From: Monocercomonoides exilis
Lineage: Eukaryota; Preaxostyla; Oxymonadida; Polymastigidae
NCBI GenBank assembly: GCA_001643675.2
Contig: LSRY02000006.1
Coordinates: forward strand, 1,118,501-1,182,500
DNA: 64,000 nt
Reading direction: 5' to 3'
The translations under genes were made by a program, and so were the position numbers. Each line of letters starts with the position of its first letter. Positions within the stretch are counted from its first letter, which is position 1. Below, piece after piece: positions 1 to 12,100 of this stretch. The notes under the pieces were generated by a model that had not been told where the DNA came from, did no database searches, and saw only the letters and a program-made list of their open reading frames with translations.

Positions 1-538
1 GTGGTTTGAGTGCGCCATCAGCACAATTCTCTCCGTCGGGTGCGAAGAAGCTAACAATGACACAACATTCGCTGTCACTTCGGTTTTGCCTGTGCCTGGC
101 GGGCCGACAACAAGTGTTAGACCGTGTCGAAGGCTGCTGTGGATGGCAGAGATCTGAGAGGGGGTGAAGGGGGTGGTGTTGAAACAGAAGGAAGAAGGAG
201 AAGCGGGAGAAGAAGAAGAGAGGGAAGAAGAGTAAGAAGAAGAGGAGGAAGATGGATTTGAATAAGCAGGAATAATTGGATATGGCATGGGGGACATTTG
301 CATTTGAGATGCCGAAGAAGCAGCAGAAGAAGAAGAATAAGAAGAAGAAGAGGAAGAAGCAGAAGCAGAAACAGCCGAGGCAACAGCAGAAAATGCGAAC
401 AATGAGTCATTCACAGATGCTTCAAGTGGAGGAGGATAACGCTGCACATGAATTGTGGCACCCTCAAATCCAGATACTTTCTGTGGCAGAGGTTGTTCCA
501 TTGATAGGCGATAGAACCAGCGGTGAGGAATAACATTG

Positions 539-570
<32 letters not shown>

Positions 571-574
571 AGAA

Positions 575-608
<34 letters not shown>

Positions 609-3600
609 CCATTGTTGATGGAACTGTATTATTCAATCCAATTTTCTCGACAAGACTCGAATAAGCAGAATCTGCTGCTGGATCGTCTTCGAATGTGATG
701 TTGGCGTTCTTGAAGGATGCTCTGATGTGCTCATCAGACACAAACACATCACCAAAGTCAATCCAATTTCTGTTCTCTGAAGAAGAAGAGGAAGAGGAAG
801 AAACAGAAGAAGAAGAAGAAGAAGAAGAACTTGCAGATGATGATGAAGCTGTTGAAGAAGATGAAGATGTTTTTGTCTGTCTTGCAATCAGACTCGTCAG
901 CAGCTCAATTCTCCTGTCTTCTCTCATCTCTGCCTCCATTCTCTTCATCCTCTCCTTCGGCGTCTCTATTTCTTCTGCTGATTCACCTTCGTTTTTCTCT
1001 CCATTCTTCGTCATTTCTTTCTTTTCCTTCTTATTCTTCTTTCCTTTCGCTGCAAGTTTCTTTTCTCTCAACCTCTTCTTCTTCTTCAGCTTCTCAATCT
1101 CTCTTTGCCAGCTCAGAAGATTTCCTTTCTTTTCTTCCTCTTCCTCTGCCTCCACTTTGTTGGGTGTGCAGGCTGAAGGATTGGCAATTCCAATGAGAAT
1201 GTCATTCATCCAATTGGGAATGCAAAGAGAGGTTGAAGGAGAGGAGGAAGAAGAAGACGACGACGATGATGAAGCAGAAGAAGCAGAAGAAGAGCTAACA
1301 ATTCCTGTGCCACTTCCTCCTTCCACATCTGACTCAAGAAGCAGACTGCGTATCGTCTGCAGCACCGCCTTGAAGTTGTTCTCTTTTGCTCTCCTTCTGA
1401 TGACAAGATTGAATGTCTGATATGGATTAACCACTGGCGCATACAACTCATCAATATCATCTTCCTCTCTTTCTCCTTCTCTTTCTCCTCCTCCTCCATT
1501 GCCTGAATCAAACGCATGCTGCAAGCTGTACTCACTCGCCCCGCTCAGCAGCTTCTTCCGCTTCTTCTCCATCTCCAACATCCGCTTCCTCCTCTTCCTC
1601 CTCTCCTCTTTCTCCTTCTCCTTCTCCTTCACTTCATTCATGTCCCTCTGATATTGATTCGCATCCACAAGCGCTCTGAAAATACGGATATTCCCTTTCA
1701 ACTCCACTCCTCGTGTGACTTTCACCTTCTGCCCAGCAAAACTGGCAACGCCCGCTTTTTCTGCATCGACAGCAGCAGTCAGAAACTCCGTTCGCACGTT
1801 GCCTTCTTCGTCTTCGATCTCCACAATCTCTGCCCCTCGCACAAAGGATACCCCATGCTTCAGACGGAAATCGGATTCTTTTAGTTTTCCTCCTTCTTTA
1901 TTTTCTTCTTCTTCTTCTTCTTCTTCTTCTTCTTCCTCTTTCCCTCCCACACTCACCAGGAACACCACATCGTGTCTCTTCATCTCGTCCCACTCGCTTC
2001 TGGCTGCCTCGTTCTTCACCTGCGACAGATCCACCACAAACTCCACTTTCACCATCGAAGGCGCAGATTCGCCCACATTTGCCTCAGACACATGCAGAAC
2101 AGAGAAAGAGGAGAGAGGAAGCGCCATGCGCGACCAGCCACGGAACGAGACGGCATTGGAAGAAGAAGATGAAGAGGAAGATGAAACGGAAGAGGAAGGG
2201 ATTAAAGCAGAGGAAGATGCTGATGAAGAAGAAGAAGAGGAGGAAGAGGAAGAAGAACCCGCTGATAATTCATTCTCTCTCTTCCTTCCTTTCCCTTCTT
2301 TCCTCCTGCACACAGCATCCACCCTTTCAATCGCATCCTCCAAGTCCTCCCTCACATTATGCGCAGCCTCCAGCCTGTAGAGTGTATACTGCCTGAGCAA
2401 ATAGTCTCTTAATGACAGAAACTGCAGCTGCATCTTTGGCAGCGTCAGCACTTTGTCCTTCACCGCGTAGCTGCGGGCAGGGAGAACAAGACTGTCCCAC
2501 AGCTGCTCTTCGGTGGGGAACAAGGGCATCGACTTCACAAGAAGCACTTGCGACTCCCGCCGCGCAAACTGCTCGATGATCAGGTCGACAAGAAGAGAGG
2601 CTGAAGAAGAAGAAGATGATGATGATGACGATGAGACAAAGTAATCGTTTGTATTCTGTTTGCTCAGATGCAACTTGGGAAATGGCAAAGGATATGTGTG
2701 CTGCAGAGGCTTCAAAAAGGAAGGCAGATGAAATTGCTTTGAATGTTGTGCTTTTTCTGTTGTTTTTTCGCTTTCTTTTTTATCTTCCTCCATTTTCTGA
2801 TCACCCTTTGCTTGAGAATTCTTTCCTCCTTTCTTTCCTTTCTTCTTCTTCGTTTGACTTTCTTTCTTCCCCTTCTTCTCTTCCTCTTCCTCTTCCTCTT
2901 CCTCTTCAACATCCATTCTTCCTTCTCCTCCTCCTTCTTCCTTGCTCTCTTTCTCCTCTTTCTCCTCTTTCCCTTCCTCCTCCATCCACTCGCTCGCATC
3001 AACCACCTCCTCCTCTCCCACCACACCCAGTTTCAGCGCCATGTGCAACAGCGTCTCCTCGTCCAATCTCATCAGCCGGCTACGCATCTCCTCCTTCGCA
3101 TCCACCCCTGTCACATGCGCCGTCCCAATAGACAGCAGCGCCTCTTTCGTCTGCCGCCGCATCCTTCTCCCACCGGAAAGCGCGCTGCGCAGCTGAGACA
3201 GAAGCAGCAAGTGGTTGTTTTGCTTTAAATCGGAGTGATTGGCTTCTTCTGAGGCTTTTTCCTTTTCCGCTTTTGCTGCTTCTTTTTCTCCTTCTTCTTT
3301 TTCTTTGGACTTCTCATTCTTTGTGTCTTTCTTTTTCTCTTCTCCTTTCTCTCTCATTCCTTCAATGAAGCACATCTGCTGCAGAGACCCAATCCTCTTG
3401 AAATGGAGTCGCTCAGCCTCTACATCAGACAGAGCAACGCCTCGCGTCTCATCTAGCTCGAAGAACAGATAGAACTCAGTGAGATTGACAAGCCGGGTAA
3501 AAGACGAGTTCATTTCCTCGGAATTGCTTGCGCTTTCCCCAAATTCCTCTTCTTCGTCAAATTGATAGAGCGCAGAATTGCGGCAGGCAATGAGGAAATG

Positions 3601-4483
3601 ACGCGAAAGAAGAAGAGGCCGAATAAACCGCCGAATCGGAATCATTGACAGTAAATCAATGACAATATCAAGAAATCTTTCACAAACTTCAATCATGTAT
3701 GGAACTTCATTGAATGATTGTGGATTATCTCTTGTTTTTGAACAATGTTCTAAAAGAAGCTCGTGATTGATGGATGAAAGAATCTTGAAAAATTTTCCCA
3801 GCAAAGTAGGGAAAAATAATGTTCGAAGATTCCATTCGTGTATTGAAGGAGATGGAGACGGTGGTGCAAAGTCCGTATTCAAATTTGGTTTTAGAGAATG
3901 AGGAGTTTTCTTTGCCTGATTCCATGATGAAATGCTTGCAGACCATAACTGTTGAAGTGAATGTGAAGTGTTCAGTTCGGAGATTCGTCTGGAAAGCGGA
4001 AGAACTCTCCAGATAGGAAGCGAAAGGAGTCTGAAAATATTCAATATTATTTGATAGATGCAAAATATAAAATTCAAAAAATTGAAATATCAAATACCTT
4101 AAAACAGAAGATGATATGACTTCGTTGTCTGTGCTGTGCAAGAGCCTTGAAAAGAGCAAAAGGTAAGACACAAATTGTTTTATCGAAATTGGCTCGTTGC
4201 AACATTGTATCAAATAAAAACGGTTCAGAAATTGATGAACTTTTAAAATTTTATCAGATTCTTGTTCGTTAAATTCTTTTATAAATCAAATGATAGAGGA
4301 AAAAATGAAATTATCAAAGAAAAAATTGATCAAACGAAAAAGTTGGCCATCGAAATCGTTAAGCAAATCAACAATTTCAAAAAAGCGATCTAATGTGCAA
4401 TCCGGGTCAAATGAGTTCCACCAATCTGGTAAAACACTCTTTGAAGCCGAAGATCCATTCATTAAAATATCACAAAAAAACAC
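1..4483 (-). CDS. AQR: Aquarius-like intron-binding RNA helicase (partial; C-terminus beyond the left edge)
   Basis: AQR is a superfamily-1 helicase of the spliceosomal intron-binding complex, in the nucleus. One minus-strand frame is open from 4030 to the left edge. It contains the P-loop GPPGTGKTEV (about 70-110) preceded by TPFTPSQISAI, and shortly after it AHSNH, matching AQR's TQIEAI...VVGPPGTGKTD...THSNQ. Upstream blocks also match AQR in order: RRRAKENNFKAVLQTIRSL, PNWMNDILIG, DFGDVFVSDEHIRASF, LPKMQLQFLSLRDYLLRQ and LLSLPIW. Proposed exons are <1-4030, 4098-4275 and 4336 to about 4483, with GT-AG introns at 4031-4097 and 4276-4335; phases agree. The N-terminal exon start is unresolved: the exon containing SVLPDWWNSF resembles AQR's NVPAWEIF region, so about 100 or more N-terminal residues are unplaced. 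Large poly-Ser and Glu/Lys-rich insertions make the protein much longer than usual before the P-loop. Confidence 0.9.
538..608. repeat. Trinucleotide tract (GAA/GAT)n coding for poly-Ser in AQR
   Basis: A run of GAA followed by GAT triplets on the plus strand reads as TCT/TCC/TCA serine codons on the minus strand. It makes a stretch of more than 20 serines just before the helicase core of AQR. Shorter tracts of the same kind lie at about 780-850, 1240-1290, 1910-1935, 2160-2260 and 2605-2635. Repeat number is likely to vary in length and to be prone to assembly error. Confidence 0.85.
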
Positions 4484-4725
4484 AAATAAAAGTGATATTT
4501 CATATGGGATAGATCAAATATTTTTGAAATCAATTGCGAAAAAACACTTTACAATAAAAAGACCTAAACTAGCAGTAAAATAAATGTTAGGAAAAATTAA
4601 ATGAAAGGGCGACCTCAGTATTTTTTGATTTCTGGATTCAAAAAAATAATTTCAACAAAAATATGATCAGTCAACATTATTGGAATATCCAACAGAAGTG
4701 AACCATTAAAAAAAGTGAAAACTGC

Positions 4726-5826
4726 TTATTGAGTTGTGGCTGGAATGTTCCAAGATCTGATGAAGCCATCAGAATAGCCAGCAAACAAATTCATTCCATC
4801 AATTGAGAATGAAGTTGACAAGCATTTTGGAACTTTTGGTTCTTTCGTTTCAGCTTCAGCATCAACTGCAACTTCGCGATCAGCAGCCTGAAGCTTCAAG
4901 TCAATGATGCATTGTTTCTTCTTGAGGCAGAAAATCTTGAGAGCTGAATCAGTTCCAACAGCAATCCACAATTTGCTTGGAGAGAAAGTGATAGAGTTGA
5001 TCACATCACCAGCTTGCAATGTGTACAAATGTGATCCTGTGTTAAGGTCATAAAGATTCACAACCTGATCTTTTCCACCTGATGCAACGAAAGCGCTATC
5101 TGGTGAAATGGCAATAGAGTTGATGTATCCTGTATGGCCTGTCAATGCATATTTCTGAGCAAATGTTGTTCTGTCCCACACGCGAATCATTCTGTCATAT
5201 CCTGCTGAAACAATTGGGTTGAGGTCATCGGCCATTCCAAATCTCACGCAGGTAATCCATTCTGGCAACTCGGCTGTGGAGTATTTCAATTCGCCATGAA
5301 TGTTCCACAATTTGATGGTTTTATCACGCCCAGCTGAAATGATTTGGCGGTTTCCACGAGAAAGGGCAACTGAAAGAACATCGTCTGTGTGACCATTGAA
5401 ACGGGCAATTGTTTTTTTTGCTGAAAGATCCCACAAGCGCAATGTCTTATCCCATGAAGCTGAAAGGGCATATTGTCCATCAGATGACAGGCAAATATCT
5501 TGGACGAAGTGATTGTGTCCAGTCAAAACACTTTTTGGTGTTATGTATGATTCTGGATGGGTTTCATTAATTTTCCACATGCACAAAGTTTTGTCTGAAA
5601 AGCAATTTTTAAAAAAATTTGATATTCAGCATGATGTGAAATGAAGGGTGGACAATTATATATTATGAATAAGTAATTTTAGTTTGCTGGTAAAAGAAAA
5701 GCATGCTTTAAACAAACCCCGAGATCCTGAAACAATGTGATCACCAGCTGCTGCAATTGAAGTAACCCAATCTCCATGATTTTTATATGAGCCCCGTGAA
5801 ACAACACCAGATCCTTGAGAAGCCAT
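4726..5826 (-). CDS. RACK1: RACK1, small-ribosomal-subunit WD40 scaffold
   Basis: RACK1 (Asc1 in yeast) is a seven-bladed WD40 protein on the head of the 40S subunit that docks signalling proteins. Exons are 5718-5826 and 4726-5594, with an intron at 5595-5717 (donor GTTTGT, acceptor TTTTCAG) and an AT-rich body. The product is 325 residues, close to the usual 310-320. Exon 1 gives MASQGSGVVSRGSYKNHGDW and ends in SGSR; exon 2 resumes with DKTLCMW. WD blades are easy to see: SASWDKTLRLWD, SAGRDKTIKLWN, SAGYDRMIRVWD and ASGGKDQVVNLYD, with GH pairs such as TGHNHFV and NGHTDDV. The last blade, GYSDGFIRSWN, closes the propeller. It lies head-to-head with LST8. Identity is secure. Confidence 0.96.
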
Positions 5827-6021
5827 CAAAAGATATGACTGATTTATAAATCTGATATCTTAAATAAGTATATTAAAACATTATCGTGATCATCAAAAAA
5901 TGATGATGATCTTTTGAAACAACTTTAAAAGAAAGATATTTTCTTTTGAATAAAGAATAACTCCAAAATGAATGCATTAATTCTTCGAGACAAAAAATAT
6001 TAGTATGTGTTCTCGATCAAA
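5827..6021. promoter_or_regulatory. Shared upstream region of RACK1 and LST8
   Basis: The 195 bp between the divergent start codons of RACK1 and LST8 are AT-rich and must hold both promoters. I see no motif I can name with confidence. The assignment rests only on the divergent gene layout. Confidence 0.4.
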
Positions 6022-7311
6022 ATGACTGATGTTCTTCTTGTTGCTGGAGGTACCGACAGGCAAATCGACATTTTTTCTATGTCCAGGGCAGTAGAACAAA
6101 AGAAAATGGAAGGAACTGTACGAACTTTTTTCGTTTTTTCATAATTTAATTTTGTTGCGTTCTTTTTGCAAATACTCTATAAGCACGCAAATTGCATCAT
6201 TTTCACAGATGATAAACGCTTTTTTATTGTTGGTGGATTTAAATTAATAACCATATTTAAGCGAGATATTCATGAATCAATACTGAGATATCCTGTTCAT
6301 GAAGGAAACGTCACGTGCATGATATATTTAGGAGATGGAACATTATTGACTGGCTCAGATGATAAAAAAATCTTTATGTGGAAGTTGCAGTTGTATGTCA
6401 TATTTATTTTTTCATTTGATTATTTCTTAAAACATATTTTAAAATATAATTGGTCTTTTTATTTAAGAAATCCTGTTGCTGCACCTAAAAAATTGATAAT
6501 GAAGCAATTTGAGTCTGAAGTTACGTCAATGGCAAGACATCCTACTGAACCGTGGACTATTTATATTTCTTGTCAAAATGGAGATATTTTTCAGTGGAAA
6601 ATTAAATGGACAACTGAAAGTGATAATATTATAAAATTTGTATGCAAAACTTTTATTAATGATATTTGTTTATTTATTTTTAAAAACTGTAGAAATCTGG
6701 ACCAGATATGATACGTTCATTGACGACTGCTCCAACAGCTCAAATTCTTGTTGCTGCTGGTAATTCTGTTTGCTGACCATTTCTGAAAAAAAATGAATAA
6801 CCAATCTTTCAAATGAAAACATATTTTTGAAATTATAATTACTTTTAGGGTCATGTGTACATTTTCTCTCTTGAACCGATAGCTCTTTTGAAAGACTTTG
6901 AGGCTCATACAAAGTTTATCAATAAATGTTTGTTGAGTGCAGATGGAACGTATGTTAATTCTTTTAAACCATAGTTTTGATCATCATCATTATTTCTTTT
7001 TTAATTATTGTGTGTTACATTCATTGTGAAACAATGTGTGTGTGCTTAGATTATTAGCCACTTGTTCGGCTGATCATACTGCAAAGGTGTGGGATATGAC
7101 ACGATTAGAATCAGTGCAACTGAAATGGAAGAACGTTATTCATCACGCAAGATGGGTGTGGGATTGCGCATTCACCAGAGACGGGCGCAGTCTCATCACA
7201 GTATCGTCTGATAGATTTGTTCTTCAGTGGTTTGAAGGGATGAGTGCTTCTCGAACTTTAATTGAACGGCAAAGGCCGGCTCTGTGTGTTGCACTGGCAG
7301 AGGACGATTGA
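6022..7311 (+). CDS. LST8: LST8, WD40 subunit of TOR complexes
   Basis: LST8 is a seven-bladed WD40 protein that binds the TOR kinase domain in TORC1 and TORC2. Six exons are proposed: 6022-6117, 6184-6392, 6468-6639, 6693-6767, 6849-6949 and 7050-7311. The introns are 53-100 nt with GT-AG ends, and phases close to a 304-residue product (yeast Lst8 is 303). The final exon gives LLATCSADHTAKVWD, WVWDCAFTRDGRSLITVSSD and a short tail, which match the LST8 signature LLATCSADQTCKIW...[20 protein letters not shown]. The first exon encodes VLLVAGGTDRQIDIF, as in LST8's first blade. Exon 4/5 spacing and the LVAAGNS-GHVYIFSL join fit blade 5. A WD40 protein of another complex is unlikely given these blocks. 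Confidence 0.92.
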
Positions 7312-7612
7312 ATTTCTTTAGTGAAAAAATTATTCATTGTTTTGTTTAAGGTTTTTATATTCATTTCAAAGCTATCTGTTATCACTTCATTTTCATTTTC
7401 TGTTTTATTGTTATTTGAGAGTACATTCTTTAATTATTTTCTTGTTAAAAATGGAATTTTGCGTTTCATATTTTTAAAGTTATCTGATTTTAGCAAAGAA
7501 CTGTAATTCAAATTTCACTGAGTTTGTAAATAGAACTGAATTGAATGGATCAAATGTTATGAGCCTTTTCACTGTTTTTTGATATTTTCGATACCCTTAA
7601 TAATTTTGTCAA
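7312..7612. other. Intergenic region LST8-IMP4
   Basis: This is about 300 bp of AT-rich DNA between two plus-strand genes. It must hold the LST8 3' end and the IMP4 promoter. A plus-strand open stretch here (Phe/Leu-rich, no ATG start) looks like AT-rich chance coding. No RNA gene or repeat was seen. Confidence 0.5.
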
Positions 7613-8767
7613 ATGGTGTGATTGATCGTTTTCTGTATTTTTAAGTTGACGATGTTATGTATTATATATAACAGTTAAAAAGAACAGCAAGGCTTCGTAG
7701 AGAATATATATATAAAAAGTCATTACGAACAAAGGAAGCATTAATCAATCAACGGAAAAGACTTATAAAACAAGCAGAATTAGGTTTTAACTCTTTTTGT
7801 TTCGAGTGTCAAAGAGTTTTCAAATAAACTCAAATATTGTTATTGCTATTAGAGGGGAAACCAATCCCGACTGAACTTAGATATCACGAGAAAGAACTTA
7901 GTCGTGAGATTGAACTTGATGATGAAGAAACTGCAGGTATCGTAAATCAGAAATTCGTTTATAAATAACTCTTAAACGTTGAAACCTTTTAGAGGCTGGA
8001 CTTGGAATTGACGACGAATATGCAGATATTGGAGTGAAAGATCCAAAAATTGTGATTACAACATCAAGAGATCCAAGTTCACGCCTTCTTCAATTTGTAA
8101 AAGTATGTTCAATTTTCTTCTATGTGTTATGTTTCATTGAGACTTAGGAATTAGATATTCTTTTCCCAAACTCTCAGAGAATCAACAGAGGTTCTCACGT
8201 CATACCAGAACTGATTGATGCATGCAGAACTGCGGACGTGACAGATCTAATTATAATTCACGAACATAGAGGAGAACCTGGTTAGATTATTATTTGTTTT
8301 TGCTTTATTTTAAACCTTTTCCTTTTTTTTTTTATGCTAAAGATGGCATGATTGTAAGTCACCTTCCATACGGACCAACCTCATATTTCGGAATTGTGAA
8401 TACAGTTCTAAGGCATGATATTGAAACGCACTCCACGATGCCAGAAGAATATCCACATCTCATATTCCACAATTTGAAAACGCCGTTGGGGATTCGAGTT
8501 AGGAACGTGCTTCAGGCACTGTTTCCTGTTCCTAAGCCCGACAGCAAGCGCATCGTCACGTTTTTCAATCAAGATGACTACATATCATTTCGCCATCACA
8601 AACACTCCAGAGATGAGAAAGGTGAAGTTGTGTTAGAAGAAATCGGGCCACGTTTTGAGATGAGGCTGTTTAAGATAACGTTGGGCACTGCGGATATTAA
8701 AGAAGCAGACGTAGAATTTGAACTCAAACCGTACATGAACACAGCAAAGAAAGCTAAATTACTGTAG
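7613..8767 (+). CDS. IMP4: IMP4, U3 snoRNP Brix-domain protein
   Basis: IMP4 belongs to the Brix family and works with IMP3 and MPP10 in the small-subunit processome, pairing U3 snoRNA with pre-rRNA in the nucleolus. Exons are 7613-7615, 7675-7783, 7853-7936, 7993-8102, 8148-8280 and 8343-8767. The introns are 45-69 nt, all GT-AG, and phases close to 287 residues (human 291, yeast 290). Diagnostic blocks are RTARLRREYIYKKS, ITTSRDPSSRL, NRGSHVIPELIDAC, IIHEHRGEP, VSHLPYGPTSYF, NQDDYISFRHH and GPRFEMRLFKI. The first exon is inferred to be only the ATG: the second exon has an in-frame stop just before its acceptor, and the family starts MLRR. The Brix assignment is certain; the one-codon exon is inference. 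Confidence 0.94.
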
Positions 8768-9150
8768 ATATAAAAGGATGTCAATGAATGAATCGTTTGT
8801 CATTGCTGAAAACATTGTTGACAGCTTTCATTTCACCATCTCACTTTAAAACTGCATTAAAATGGTATAACACTTCACTTTGAAAATGCTGTTTTCTTTT
8901 TGAAAAACAAAATAGATTGTTGAAAAATAGAAACTAAAACAGGGGTTATGAAAAATAAATGAATAACTTAAACACCAAAAAACGAAAATGTTTGATGAAA
9001 TGAATAAACTTCAACACAAAAAATTAAGCTATCACATTCGAAATAACGAGTATCTTTGCGAAAAATAAAGACAGTTCACAAATATTGGTGATGCTGAAAG
9101 TAATTTCAATTGGAACAGTTGCTCAAAAATTAAACACGATTTGTCTTTAA
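8768..9150. other. Convergent intergenic region
   Basis: About 380 bp of AT-rich DNA separate the 3' ends of IMP4 (plus) and the coiled-coil gene (minus). It probably holds both polyadenylation regions. Nothing else could be supported. Confidence 0.5.
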
Positions 9151-12100
9151 TCATTCCTTGTTCTGTTTCTGACTGTCGTTTATTAGCGAATTCATTTGTG
9201 GATTTTCTGATGCTTGTGAAAACGAGCCAGCATAAGAAGACCCTCGATGCTCAGATGGCATAAAAGAGTTCTGCAAAGAAGGCAAAGGCCGAGACCCAAG
9301 CGAAGCAAATGAAGAAGGCATCGGCCGTAGATGAGAAGAGGAGCCTGGGTTTGCTGGAAATGAATAGTCTTCTGGAGACTCAGCAGGCGAAGGTGAGACT
9401 GATGCGTTCTCTTCCACAGACGTCGGGCGAAGCTGAGCTGTTGTTCCAGACGCAGTCAAAAACGAATTGAATGCGGGAATGTCAAATTCGGATGAAACGA
9501 AATTCGCTTCAGAAGGTGCTTCTTCGTTGATGTGATTTGAGTTAGCGAGAGAGAAAGACGAAGGATGATACGAAAAAGCAGAGCCAGCACCAGGGCCAGA
9601 GTTAGTAACAGAACTGGCAGAAGTGAAAGATGTGGGTGAAGAAACAGATGGCAAGAGCAATGACGTGGAGCGAGTAGCAGCAGCTGAAGGAGAAGCAGAA
9701 TCAGAAGCCAAAGGTGTTGTGTCTAAAGGTTCATTTGGGGTCGTATCGTTTGCGGTTACAGATTGTGGAGAAAGCAATGGAATAATTTGCTGGGACCGAA
9801 AAGAAGAAAACATGGAAGAAGAAGAAGAAGAAGACACGGGAGATTGTAAAGGAAGGTTCGCTGCAAGGCGTGACGCAGAAACAGAAGGCGAAGAAGAAGA
9901 AGAAGAAGTGTTGGAAGGATCAAACGAACCAAGAGACGAGAAAGGAGAAGAAGAAGGCGTTGTTAATCCAAGCAGTGTGCGCGAAAGTGGTGGCTTAGGT
10001 GCCAGTTTTGAGGTTCCTGCTTCCATCGAGTTAAACGAGCCTGCGGGAAGAGAAGAAGTCAGCGATATCGGTGAGTTGCTCTGGAGAAGAGAAGAAGAAG
10101 TAATAGAAGTGGAAGAAGAAGAAGCAATAGCAGGTGATGGAGAAGAGTCGCTTGGCGAGTGGAGAGAAAGCGAAGGGAACGGAGGATTGGCGCGGATTGC
10201 GTGTAACGTGGCTGAAGAGCGCAGATTAGATGAAGTGCCGGCAAACGTGCCGAGCGGAAGCAGAAGAGGAGACATGTCTGCCTGGGCAGCGGACTGGAGG
10301 TGTTCCGGTGTGGTTCTTTCGCTGTTGGCTCCTTCGTTCGCAACGAGCGTATCTTTTGCCTCTTCATTTTGGCTTATTTGCCCATCTTCGTTCTTCTTGC
10401 GCTCATTCTCCAAACCACTTTTTTGATTCTTGTTGTTTATTTCTCCGTTTTCGTTTCCATTTCGGTTTCCGTTATTCGTAATGATCTGAAAAGAATCGGA
10501 ATTAAACAGTTCTGAAAAGCTGTTGTGCTTCGAATTGGACGGATTCGCTTTTTTGCATTCCTTCTGCATTTCCTTTCCTGATTCTTTCTCCTTGTTGTTC
10601 TCTTCCTCCATGTTCCAGAGTGGTTTTTCATCTTTGCTTTCTTTTTTCACATCACTGTTTTTCTCATCTGTCGCCTTTCTGTCATTTTCCAAAGCATGTA
10701 TCCGACTCTGGAGCAGCGCCACATACTTGCTGAGACTCGCAAATTCCTCGTTCAGCTTCTGCAGTCTTTGATCTGTGTCTCTTTGTTCTCTCAGCGCTGA
10801 GCGGAGTTTGAGATTCTGCGACGACAAAGTAGAAAGCACCGAAGCAACTTGAAGGGGAGAGCAGAGATGAAGAGCAGTCGAAATGAAAGACATAAGCTGA
10901 GACGAATAAGATTGCATCGGCGCCGCGGAGAAATTGGAGGAGGAAGAAGAGGACGCCGACACATCAGAGTTCATAAGCATGTTCGGGAAGAGGGCTGGTG
11001 ATGATGAGAAGATGGGTGATTGGTATGTGGCAATGAACGACTGCATCAACGAAAGCTGCTGCAGAGGCGAGCCAGAATCGTCTTGGTTCGAGTCGTCGAA
11101 GCCTTCGTTCATAAGAATAGAAATCACAGTCTGAAGCGATTCCAGCGCCTCCTGTTCTTCTTCCTCTTTCTCTTCGGCAGACTTCGAATCCTCGTTTCTG
11201 AGCTGGCCTTGTGACACTTGCGTAATTGCAACTTGCTGAATGGAAGGCGGAAGCGACGAATTGAATGTGTTGCTTAATCCTATTTGTGCACCTGCTGAAG
11301 AATAGCTCTTCGTTGACTGAATCCCTTGCCGTGTTGCAATTGTCGCATCTTCACCATTCGCTTTGCTTTTCAGCACAATCGTGCCATTGACCGCATCGCG
11401 CAGCAGCTCCATTGCCTTCATCAGCAGCAAGCATGCCTCGGCCAGCTCCTTCCGCTGCTTCTGAGTGTTTTCTAACTCCTTCTGCGTCAGCGTCAGCTGC
11501 CTCGACACAAACAGATAGTCGTTGCTCCCTTCGTACTCGTCGTAATAGTCGTCGTTGCTGCCGTATTCTTTGCTGTCGTCTTCGCTGCTCGACGAATTCT
11601 CGCTCTCTTGCTTCGACGACTCGTTCTCTTCCTTCTCAATCTCGTTTTCTTTCACTTTCTCCTCTTCCTCCTCTTGCCTCCTTTTCCTCCTCCTCAGATG
11701 CCTCTGCCTCCGCCTCCTTCTTCTTTCAGTCTCATCTGAGTTGTCAGACAATCCCGCGGTCTGCTCAGAAGGCATTCTGTTTCTTCCTTCTTCGTCTTCG
11801 TTCGTCTCTTCGTTTCCTCCTTCATCCACCCGATTCTGCGAAGCATTGCGAGCCCATCCGCCTCTTTTCCTTCTTCTTCTTGGTCTCTCTGTGTTTCTCC
11901 TTCTTGTCTGAAGCCACAGGCCTTCGCTTTCTGCTTCGCCTTCTCCGCTTATGTACTGATACCCGTTTCTGCTCTTTTCCTTTCCTTCATCTCGAACTGA
12001 GTTGTTCTCCTTCTCATCATTCGCACTGTCGCTCTTATTCTTCTCTTCGTTCTCCTTCACTTCCATCTTCTGTATCTTCTGCCTCAGCGTCTCTGTTGCC

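Noticed and set aside
695-1420. Long plus-strand open frames opposite AQR (also 1,715-2,380, 2,616-3,228 and others)
   Set aside because: They are poly-Glu/Ser shadows of the minus-strand coding sequence, created by GAA/TTC triplets. The minus-strand frame matches AQR across its whole length.
4290-4583. A 97-codon plus-strand Lys/Ser-rich frame
   Set aside because: It overlaps the N-terminal exon region of AQR on the other strand and has no recognisable domain.
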